Source: Paraphaeosphaeria minitans (Eukaryota; Ascomycota; Dothideomycetes; Pleosporales; Didymosphaeriaceae). Taken from it: 64,000 bases of DNA. Position 1 is the stretch's first letter; each line of letters opens with the position of its first letter. Shown here one piece after another: positions 53,709 through 64,000 of this stretch. The notes beneath the pieces were generated by a model, which worked only from the letters and a program-made list of their open reading frames with translations, had not been told where the DNA came from and did no database searches. The translations under genes were made by a program, and so were the position numbers. The stretch covers positions 868,001 to 932,000 of the forward strand of contig WJXW01000004.1 in NCBI GenBank assembly GCA_015832175.1. Reading direction: 5' to 3'.

Positions 53709-56700
53709 CTACGAAAACATATTCTGTCTTGTCTTCTGCTGGCTTGATGAGTCTTCAAACTAATTCTCAGTTAGTATTTGAATCTGTCAAGTCACGTTCG
53801 CTCGCACATACCTCTAGAAAACCGGTTACCTCTACCAGTACCGTGAAGCAGTCCACCAATTCGCTCAAATCCTGTATCAAGACGCCATCCTGTCCAATCC
53901 CAACACCAACGTTAACACTTCGTTTGAAAATAGCGACCATACTGTGTCTGCTCTCTTTCAGAAATTCGCGAGCCGCAAAAACTGTCTGGTCATTCTGGCG
54001 CCCACGCGCCAGCACCGCGGCGTTGATCACACGCAGGACAGAGAGCATGAGCTCATAGTACTTCTTGAGTGCGTTGGGGTCGTCGAACTCGAGACCAATG
54101 TCTGGATCCACATTGAAGATACGCGATTCACGGGTAGAGGGGAATAGGCCCGCGTTGAGTACAGATGTGGCGCCAGCATGGGTTTGGCAGATCCGGAGGA
54201 GGAGTGCAAGGCTGGCGTCGTAGTAAGACAGCAGTACAGCTACTTGAGACCCAGTGGCTGCTTTGAGTTCCTCAGGTATGTGCTTGATATTGTCGACGAG
54301 CACGCCAGTGAAATTTAGCGAGCCAAACGTGTCGAGCATGTATTTGGATTCTTGTCGAGTGGCTACTGCGACGAACGCGTTGAGCAGAAGCAAAGCCGAG
54401 ATGCGACACGTCCGTTCGCCACTGTATGCATCATCGCACACTACCTCCAAAAGCTGGCTGCCACAGTTCTTCATGGTAGTCAGCGTATGGCGTCCCAGCA
54501 GTGAGCCTCTGGTGGCCTTCTCGAAGGTGCCCTGGATATAGCGAAAACATATTTGGTAACAATACTCTCGGAGACGAGAGGTTGATATGGGGCTGTAAAC
54601 TCCTGCCAGAGCGGCGCGGAAGAGCTGCGCGAGCCGATCGTTGGCCAGGTCGCCATTCCTTGTATTTTCGAATGCGCTGGATTTGAGGTCTATTCTCTCA
54701 ATGAGAGTTTCTGAAAGACTGGCCAGCTGCAATGCTGTGTCTATGTCGGTCCCATAGGAAAGCTCGAGCTTTGGCAGGATGACTTGTAAAGCTTGGAGGA
54801 TGAATGCTGTTCGTTCGCTGTCATCGAATTCACCTGCGTGGAGTGTAACAATCAGAAGCTGGACCCAAGATCGCAGAATATCTTTGTGATAACGAGCAAG
54901 CTGTGTGCGACGGTTCCAGTCCTCAAACAGCTCGAGCAGCATATCGCCCTCTTGTACTCTCTTGATCTCTTCCTCGCCATCCAGACCTTCAAATTTCCTC
55001 CAGTATTTCATCTTCAGTAGCATGACCTGTTCCAAAAGAGGTATTGAATACATGGTGACACCGTCTCTTGTGTCCTGACAGGACATCAGATTGACCCCAA
55101 GGAAGAATTCATGGTGCATTTCGCCTGGCTCGGGGTAGGAAAATTCCATGAAGTCAAACAGATTGAAGATGTCAGCGGTGCGTACAGGATCTTCGCCGGG
55201 TCGTATAGCTGTGCCGAGCAGAAGGGACTGTATCCTAGTCTTCAAGCTAAAGAGACCCTCCTTTACACTGTATCTTAACTCTCGAGACTCGTAATCCAGA
55301 AACGCGGCGCGGTGCTGCAGGAAAAGCTGGAGCGCGAAGGCTGGTTGGCCAATGAAGAACGACGACATCGTGCCCGCCGCAACCTCCTCGAGGCCTTGCT
55401 GAAGCGACATTCCATCCCAGGGAGTGCGTAGGTCAACGACTTGGAGGCGTATCGCCTCCTCGAAAGGCATACCGAATTCCCGCATCTGCTCCATGACAAT
55501 GCTACCGGTCAATGGTGATATCCACAGCCGTTGAAGGATTTCCCAGCACTTAGTCTTGATAATGGACATCCACGCAATGTGATTACCACCATCTCCAGCA
55601 GGATAGTGGTAAGCAAGTAGTAGTATCGCATGGAAAAGTGAACTTTCATTGTCGAACAGGCTGTCGGGGGCAACTTTTACCGTATTATTTTCGCAAGACA
55701 AGCCGAGAAGGATATGGGCGATTGTTGGCCTTTGAGACACAGCGACGAGGCAGCTGTTGAGGAACTCGAGGATGCGGAGCTTGATAACATAGCCAGGTGC
55801 TTCTTGTAGAGCGTCAAGCTCATCCACATTGAACTTCAAAAGGTTGGCCAATGAGCGACCAATACGTTCAGCTTCGTTGTCTTTTTCGAGTATACCAACG
55901 ATCTTGCTACGACCGGTACGTTGTCCAAAGCTGGCTGGAGATACTGCAAGCTTGCGCGATGATGCCATCCTCTCCAGAAGTTGGAGAGAGGCTATTGTAA
56001 GCGACTCGTGTCCGGTTCCGCAGTATAGGCCAAGATCGACGATGACCTGGAGGTTATTGAGAACAGCATCCTCAAATGAGGCCAACGAAAGATTCGAAAC
56101 AGGTGTACGCTGCATCGAGTTTTGCTGCTTCAGCAGCGGGCGTACAATGTCCAAGTAAGTAGCCTGCAACTTCATGACAAGATCCATCACCTCTATGCTC
56201 AACATCAACGATTGAACTAATGGTGAATCGGTGGGAGTGGCATCGACTTCAGCAACGTTGTGATGGGATGATGCGAAGAGAGCTTTGATGACCTTGTCAT
56301 TGAAAAGCCATTCCATTACCCTCGTGAAAGGATGAAGGGTAACATATGCAGCCAGAGATGAAGTTTCGATGACTTCGTCGACCGGAATGTTCGACTTGTT
56401 AGCAAAGACAACCAAGTTCTCGTTGAAAGTTTGCAAGCAGGTAACCATGAATCTCAGACAGGTCCATCTCAACACGTGGCGCTGCAATGGCTCTTGTACT
56501 TCTAGGCTTCTGTCTGCAAATACTTGCTGCATGACAAAATCAATGTAGTTCTCGATACCAGGGATGCGTCGATTCGAACCCAGCGATTCTGGGAACGGAA
56601 GACTGTCGTTCAGCGTATCGTTTTCCGGATAAGGCTCAATCAAGGCTTGTAAAAGGCGGATGAACGCAATTGACTCGTCGTAGCCATCAGCAAGCGTGGC

Positions 56701-58770
56701 CCAGAAATCATCGCGGGGAGTGGGATTCAGAGCGCTGGATTGCTTCGAGCTGACATAGAACCCAGAAACCGTCCACTCGTCCAAAGTGTTCCATGTGGCG
56801 GTCGATCGATCCTTGTCCTTGCCCACAAGTAAGGCCGATGCGGTATCAAATGCGGCTGCGCGAAGACCAGTGACCACTTTATCGGTGCACAAACCGAAGC
56901 AGATACCCGCCAGGTTATATTCTGGATGCTCTAGGAGATAATGACGCGCCAACGCAGACTCACGACAGAGGTGGGTCAGCAAACGCAAGTAACTCTCAAG
57001 CATCGTTGCACTTTCAGGTTCCACGATCTGGTCTACGGCATGCTGCGACGGTGCGTACAAGCCACCTTGTATGGTCTTCTTCGGCTCGTGAATGTTGAGC
57101 TGGAACTCGATCAACTCACTGAATATGTGGGTATAACTGAGAGAGCTAGTCCTTCGAATCTTGCCTGTAGACGATGCTCCTTCTTCCAGTAAGAAGCGAT
57201 GCGCAGAGTCGGCATTCGCGTTTCCGGTGGAGATGGCGCGGAGCATCTCGCAGAACATGGCAATCCGTGGCGTGGGCTGACGTTTGGCGGCCCACTGAAG
57301 GAAACCGTAGAGATTGCTTTCCTTGTCGGACCAGAAATCTTCGGCGGCATCTGGTGAACCATCATATGCATATGAGATGACGACAAGGAATCGCTCGAGA
57401 TGTAGAGGATAATCTCCCGTGGACTGTTGGAAATGTAGTTGCAAGCGCCTCCGCTGGTCGTCTTCTTCCGCTTTCAACTTTCGTAGCGTATCGGGCATAT
57501 TGGTAATGAAGGAATCAACAAAAAATTGCAACTGTTCCGTGACGAGTATCCGGAAGTAATCTTCAGCCTGAGGTGAATCAGGAGCCAATACGGCCGCGTC
57601 CTGCAACAATGACGAGATCATGCTAGTCTTCTGGGGATCATACCAGCGCGTCGGTCGCACGTCTTGGCTGAAGGAGAGCATGAAGTGGAATGCGCCGTCG
57701 TCGAGGGCACGCATGAAAGCGTCGGAGCGAGCAATGGCTTCTTGGTCGAAATTGACACCATTGAGATCAACATCCTGGTGGTTCGGATCCGTGTATCGCC
57801 CACTGTACTCGGCCAACCACCAAGCCAACGCAGCTGCTTGCAGACTCCGTTGTGCCCATGGCTCATTATCTCTGGCAGCAAGCAGCGAGCTGTGCAGCGC
57901 TCGCGCATCCCTGGTCACCGTGTTCGCCTCGGAGGCAATGTGCGAGATAAGGCGCATCATGACTGGGACATAGTGGATTATTATGAGGTCATGCTTGTCG
58001 ATGGTCTTTGCTCGCCCGATGAGCGCCTTGAGGTTTTCCATGTTGGCGAACCCTTTTCGAACCATGTGTGTGCAAATCGCAGCGAGGTTTTCGTGCTGGC
58101 GGGTGAGACTCTGTAGCTGGTATGTCATGACCTCATTGAAGCTCGCAGCTTGAGACTGGCCAACAATTTGGGCACTCTGGAGGCGCTCTGCAATCTTCTG
58201 CAGCCATGTCTCAATGTCGCCCATGCTGTCCAGGCACCTTCCCCAGAACTGATACGCAGAAGCAAAGTTGTTGGTTCCATGTACGCCCACGATAAGGTCG
58301 ACGGCTAATTGCAGCCTGTCATCTTGGGCAGGTTCGTCTTCGCCGCTGTCGAGCGCGGCCTTCATCAAGATACGCAGGCATAGGAGGATGTATTCGCGGT
58401 GACGATGGAAGCGGATAATGGCAGTCTGCGCCTGCGGGCGGTCGAGGTCCTGAGCCTCTTGCTGGGCGCCCAGGAAGCACGCAGCAGCTTCCAGCTCGTC
58501 CAGGTCCAGCTCTTCGGCAACATTGAGCGCTTCCTGCTTGAACTCGTCGTTTACTTCGTACTTCTCTCCGTCGATGGTGATGTTGCCCGAGCTGAGCGTG
58601 CTCCTACTCTGATCGTTCTTTCCCCGTTTGCTCACGAGCGCCTTGAGGCTGTCGAGGTGGTCCTCGAGGTTGTGGTACAGGCGATCGAGCACCGGCAGGC
58701 GGTTGTCAATGAGGGCGCATAGGTCGCGGTGCAGCGCCTCGAGGGCCTGGAGGCCGTCGTCGTCAGCCAT
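53709..58770 (-). CDS. NUP192: Nuclear pore inner-ring nucleoporin Nup192/Nup205
   Basis: A very large first exon (58770-53812, 1653 codons) and a short last exon (53759-53709). The 52-nt intron (GTATGT to AATTAG) contains a perfect TACTAAC branch sequence. The last exon replaces the read-through tail with FEDSSSQQKTRQNMFS. The product is 1669 aa, normal for fungal Nup192 (about 1650-1850). The N-terminus (LEALHRDLCALIDNRLPVLD, then ALNVAEELDLDELEAAACFL) matches the Nup186/Nup192/Nup205 family, and the rest is alpha-helical solenoid. Nup192 is a scaffold of the inner ring and binds Nic96 and Nup53. The gene is divergent from TEL1 with 345 bp between start codons. Confidence 0.93.
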
Positions 58771-59115
58771 GGGGGGTTTGCAGGGGGGCTCTGCGCATCA
58801 TGCGCGGGGCAGGGCGGGGTGGGGCGAGGCGAGGAGAAGGTCGTGGAGGGCGCGGTGCTGTCAAAGATATCCATCAAATGTTGCTGGACGCGCTTGCGCT
58901 TAGGTAGGTACGCTTGCTGGGAGCTCGGACGCGCCTTCCCTTGGCATTCACCCTAAGTGCGGACCCCCGAGAGCAGACGCGTCCGACGTCTAGCGGGGCA
59001 ACACTATGCGCACCACGGCGACCTGCACTGCACTTCAGCTGGCCGGCAGAGGCTAGGGGATGCTCTCCACTCGCTGCTCAACTAGCCCGGGGGTGCACTG
59101 CGCGAGGCCTCCAGC
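58771..59115. promoter_or_regulatory. Divergent promoter between NUP192 and TEL1
   Basis: 345 bp, GC-rich. Contains GGGGCGAGGCGAGG on the plus strand near 58823 and no obvious TATA box. Confidence 0.45.
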
Positions 59116-62100
59116 ATGGGCGTCACCAGCATCCAGGACGCAAAGGGTAAGACACTGGGCCGCACGCCGCACGGCTGAGCTGGGCTGACGGATTGTAGTT
59201 TTGATCGCGTCGACAAAAGTCAAGGAGCGCGGCGCCGGCCTCAAGGACCTGATCCACATCCTGAGGCACAATCATGGCAAGGCGAGCCTCGAGACCATCA
59301 CCAACAAGGCGTACCTGGCGTTGTGCGAGACGCTCTTTCAGTGCCTGCGCGACGAGCGCTCGACGTACCAGCACCACCTCGCCAGCAAGACCAAGTCGGT
59401 CAAAACCCACGCAACCCTCCTCCAGCTCGCTGTCGTTGCCCTGCGCCATGTCATCAACTCGGCCCTGCGCACCATCAAGGCCACCACCGTCGAGCTGATC
59501 GTCGAGACCATCATCGAACTGCTGCCCGACAAGAATGGGACTCTTCTCGGCCCTCTCGACGAGCTCCCCAAAGCCCTCCGCGCTCTGTTGGAATACCAGC
59601 CCCATGTAGAGCGCATGTCGCACGATTGCTGGCATGACACCGTCCAGTTCTGCATCGAGTCTCTGTCCACCATCCTCTCTGTCGCCGAAGAAGACCCGCA
59701 CGACAGCTGGGAGACAACGGTCTCTAGTCGCGCTCGAACCCCCTTCGAGTCTACCGACGGCGCACCGAGGCCCAGTCTGCGAGGCAATGACAGCGCACCA
59801 AGAACCACCCCACGGGGCACTGCGTCGCGGAGCAGACGCTATACTGACGAACAGACGATTGCGGCTGAGGATCTAGTTCAATGCCTGCACATGCTTGCCA
59901 AGGCTTCCAATGCCCCCGTTCTATCCTGCGCACATGCTATTCTTGATGCCCTCATCGCGTTTCTTCAGAAGAAGACGGGCCGTGGAACTTCCGCCGCGCT
60001 TGCAGCAACTAATGCCATGCTGCCTCGCGTCATATTGTCCAATTCGCAACTTAGTGAACAAGTCATCAGGGAGCTCCTGCCGCTGTTGAGATCGCTGTGG
60101 TCTGACCCTGCTATAAGGGACGAGGTCATGATCACCTTGACTTACATCGAAGCACATCTTCGACACCTCGTGGCTATTGACAGTGATGATGCACTTAGTC
60201 TCGATACAGAAGCGCTTGTTGAAGCCTTCTACAGCGACTACAGACGCAGACATGAGGCTACGGCCCATCAGTTTTTAGAGGAAGATTATCTCTGCTTTCG
60301 CAAAGCGGGTGGAGTGGCTGCCAACGCTCATCCACTTTCAACGCACACGTTTTCCATGGATACTGAAAATGTCCGTTACGAGTCCTTGTGGGCTACAGTC
60401 GCGTACATCGCAAAGCTATCCGCCATGCTGGATGGTAGAAAACACAAGCTAGCTCGTGGCCATGACCGTGATGATGAACTAGCCACGAAGCGTCATCGCA
60501 TCACCCATCATTTTGATGAATACCTTCGACATGTCTCCGAGACTCGTTCCAACGCTAGACGATCTGCCCTCCAAGTTCTTGCATTCATGGTGCAGGATCT
60601 CCCACTTGATGAGGACCAGATTCTGATTGTATTGGAGAAGCTAACCGTGATCATCTCGGCTGAGAACTCCGTACACTCGTCTTGGGCCATGATAACACTA
60701 GCAGCGTAAGTTGTCTTACTCAAGCTTGTGATTGAATGCTGATGTAAACAGAACCGCTTGCCAGCAGCATGCTACCAAAGACGCGCTAAAGCCCTACTGG
60801 TCTTCGGTCTGGCAATCTGCAACTCGAGCCGTCACGTCTCTATCCTCGTGTCGCGCAGCCTGCCATTTGATGGATGTGCTGTTGAAGCTCGACGTTGTTT
60901 CCTTCTCAGCCGTCACTGCTAGTGTACAAAACATGCTATTCTCGATCGAGCTCAGTGGACCAGCTTTACTTACAGAGACAAGCGCGGCTCTCATGACTAC
61001 GTTGATCCGTGAGAGGGTCAAGGATAACCCTACTAGTCATGATATGACCGCTGAAAGAATTCTCAATTGGCTGTTTGGCAAATGGACCCCACGTAAGCAC
61101 CTGCATGGAATCATCGATGACTGGCTAACCATGTGAACAGACGTTTGGGCAGAACGAACGTCGACTTCTCTCAACGCACATCATTGCGATGCTCGTGATA
61201 TACTCTCTCTGCTACATGCGTGTCTGGATCGTTCTGTCGCTCCTGTACGACCCGCCGCTTTCCAGATTCTTGGGCCCATAGCCCAGGCTCGTCTACGAAT
61301 CGTTAACTTCGCCGATCTTTCTGCGTACCTCCTACTCCTTGAGCCTCAAGAGAAATTCATCCGAGGACTGGAACTTGCATCTGGTGCTGTCAATTGCACG
61401 CCATCGAGTTACGCCATTCAACTTGAGGGCCGCATAGTGCACTTCTGCATCAGTGAGCTAGAGCGGACCAAGTCACGGTGGAAAGATATGACACAGCAAA
61501 ATCCACAGGGCATCACTTCAAACATGTGGCGCGTTATCACCAATTTTTGCATTGTCACGGCGGCGCTGAGCGCTTTGCTTCACCGCAACGGCCGTCCTGT
61601 GGCGGCACTAGATGCTGCTACAGACAGTGTCGCACAATCATTAAGCCACTTGCTCGCCAAACCTCAAACTGAGCAATACAAAATGGAAGCGGTTCTCGAA
61701 ACGTGCGCCGCTAGCCTGCCCGATATTGCCTCTCTGAAAACTCTCTTCTCCACTGTCTTTCACGAGGCCGGTGTTTCGTATCTGGCAACCCATCTGCGTC
61801 GTGCTCTTAACAGCAGGCAGGAGACTAAACGATCTTTTTACGCTGAAGATGAAGACCTCATGGATCTTGAAGGTGGCATGGATTCGCAAATGTCTAATGG
61901 TACATCTACAAATGAAGTCGAGGTGCCACGTCACGACCTTCAGGCTTCTGGAGAAGCAGGCGCACTACATGCATGCAGTGCTACCTATCTCCACCTTATC
62001 TCGTCTGTGGCTGATCAGTTCGAGGATGAGCGAGACACAATACCTGTCGAGTTCGTTGAGCACTTGGTCTCTAAATCCCAGTCTGAGTTACTCCGCTCTC

Positions 62101-64000
62101 GACAACTGATTCAAGGGATCCTGTGTGGTCGCTTCCACATGTCAGCAGCCGATTGCCTCAAACTCCTGGAAAGGCTAATGGAAGCTTTAATCGATCCAAC
62201 TGCGCGAGAATTCAACTCATCGGAAGTAGCCAACTGCATGATGATTGAAACTCTGACCGGAATGACCAAAGTGTGGAATCCAGAACCCATTGATGAGGAA
62301 TCAGAGGAAGTTCAAGAGCAGACGAAAGCACTGTACGAATACTACACCAGGGACATGGAGAAAAGCGGGGTTCGCGCATCCCCAGGTCTGCAAACACGTG
62401 TCGCTGATTTTTTACACGGTATGCTATCGTACTACAATATCTCGAACGACGCAAAATCGCCATCAGTGCGGACAAGACTCTTCCAACTCCTGTCAAAGGG
62501 CGAGATGACTGTCAAATACCACATCGCTAAGAAGCTGCCAACCGTTTTCGAAGTCTGGTCTCCTTCTACACACGACGATATCTTGCATGACGTTGATAAC
62601 CACCTTCCCGGAGATGGGGAAGATCTGGAAGGCATCGCGATACGTCTGCTCGTCTTGTCTAAACTCGCCTCGCGTTGGCATACTCTGCTCAGGCAGTGCG
62701 TGTACCGTATTTTTGCAACCGCTGGTGTTGTCTCTACCGCAGCTCTACATGCAAGCCACTGCATATCTAAAGTGGCGCGTGCTAAGAAACTCGTTGATTC
62801 TATGTCATTGTTCCGGTTGTTTGCTCCTCAAGTCATCTTCACCTGGCTCGATCACAAACGAAAGTTCGCAGAAATACCATATACGACATTCGGTTACGAC
62901 TCACTCCCACATTTGCTACGCGATGTCGAGTCAGAAGCTGTCGGACAAGCAATAATGCTTGGCATAGAGTCTGAGCTCGACTACATTGGCCAGAAGCTAG
63001 GTGTCGAAGTATCCGAATTACTCGCAAGGAACATCAGCAAAGCTGCCGCCTACACCATATCCTGGGATATGTGTAGAGGGTCTGGACGGAAAAAGAATCT
63101 ACCAAGTAGCGAACAGCTGCTATGTAAGCTCATCAGCAAGTCCGACCATGAGCAGAAGGTCAGCGGTGACAGAGGCAACATCAAGAGTGGTCCTGTTACA
63201 GGGGCTAAACACGTATCCTTAGATCAGAGATATTTTGCCCAAGCGCTAGGGCATCTATTTCAGACCATTGACTACGAAGAGAAGATAAAGAAGTCACTTG
63301 AGAAACGTAACTCATCCGACCCCGCTTTCCACGCCTTGACAACGATGCTCAACATCTCTCAGTCATCTGGAGACTTCAGTGTCGGTATCGAACCATCCTT
63401 CTCTGCCTTCTACCTCCCGGATCAAGTTGACCGGCTATGCCGCCGCACGTTTGGAGGTATAACAAGCTTTTGGAATCCTGCCACGTACACGCTTGTCCTG
63501 CGGATGCTCCTAGACAGGATTCATCCCGCTCTGGGTTCGTTGTACGCCCGATCAATGATCCGCAAGATCCGAATCGTGGTAGCTTTCGCTGGCTCGGTAG
63601 CGTACCAAGGATACCCTTTACAGATGACGCTGCAATCACTAAGGCCCTTCCTTACAGACATTCAATGTGCAGAAGACACTATCGGCATAATACAATACTT
63701 GTTCCAGAATGGAGTGCAGTACTTGAGCGACAATCTCAGCTTTGTTACTGGTATCGGCTTGTCCGTTTTGATCTCACTACGGAGCTTTCTTGGCTCATCC
63801 CAGGAGGGCATGACGCAGCATTCCCAACATTTGGCTTCTATGGACTCGGCCAAAGCATTCCATGAATGGCTTACGGCCAAACTCAAAGGTTATTCCGAGA
63901 GTTTGACGGTCAATGATCGATCTTCAGTCAATGCGTTCAAGCTCATAACAACAGCGGCCTCCAAAGTACTTACACAGGGTAATTCCATACGTGATAGTGA
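59116..64000 (+). CDS. TEL1: Tel1/ATM-family serine/threonine protein kinase, N-terminal part (cut by window edge)
   Basis: Exons 59116-59146, 59199-60705, 60752-61092 and 61141 to beyond the right edge. Introns are 52, 46 and 48 nt (GTAAGA, GTAAGT and GTAAGC donors). About 1579 residues are visible. The first exon encodes MGVTSIQDAK; the junction gives a TAN-like motif, STKVKERGAGLKDLIHIL, typical of Tel1/ATM N-termini. The rest is helical HEAT-type solenoid without stops, including DTIPVEFVEHLVSKS and EIPYTTFGYDSLPHLL. These resemble fungal Tel1; the FAT and PI3K-like kinase domains would lie outside the window. Tel1 responds to double-strand breaks through Mre11-Rad50-Xrs2 and maintains telomeres. 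The kinase domain is not visible, so the call rests on N-terminal motifs and size. Confidence 0.83.

Noticed and set aside
53929..58116. Several plus-strand open frames opposite NUP192
   Set aside because: They are antisense shadows of the well-supported NUP192 coding sequence.

Overview
The window looks like a chromosome segment of a filamentous ascomycete (Pezizomycotina, perhaps Dothideomycetes; the class is inference). Coding regions carry short introns, mostly 41-65 nt, with GTNNGT-type donors, CTNAC branch sites and YAG acceptors. The gene content is fungal: a zinc-cluster regulator, a saponin-hydrolase-like secreted protein, Urb2, Nup192 and Tel1. Genes lie on both strands without operons. 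All splice models were read by eye from the sequence and from remembered family features; no database search was run.

Left part (1-28.6 kb): first exon of a MIC10-like MICOS subunit (off the left edge) divergent from URB2; an AlcR-type zinc-cluster regulator; a ketopantoate-reductase-like oxidoreductase; a FAD/NADP reductase lacking a flavodoxin domain; a small unknown gene; a mitochondrial ABC transporter (MDL1-like) divergent from RNA 3'-phosphate cyclase; an unknown basic protein; and a saponin-hydrolase-like secreted protein.

Accessory block (28.6-34.6 kb): decayed genes. These are a frameshifted secreted lysozyme/transglycosylase-like gene, a BMT5-like methyltransferase ORF with an internal stop, and an MFS (allantoate-permease type) pseudogene split by a 339-bp hAT-like miniature element whose target duplication is readable in the coding sequence.

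Right part (35-64 kb): STRAP-like WD40 protein; a large polypurine minisatellite; Tudor staphylococcal nuclease SND1; a disordered 773-residue protein; about 5 kb rich in minisatellites; a decayed second MFS transporter; a divergent pair for two mitochondrial proteins (ribosomal bS6m and glycine-cleavage H protein); and NUP192 divergent from TEL1, which runs off the right edge.

Most genes are housekeeping (ribosome biogenesis, mitochondrial inner membrane and translation, nuclear pore, DNA-damage kinase). The most unusual material is the decay block with its transposon, the AlcR-type zinc cluster with a 31-residue loop, and the flavodoxin-less reductase with a CCGGGCC motif. I found no tRNA or rRNA gene, no CRISPR array and no clear secondary-metabolite cluster.
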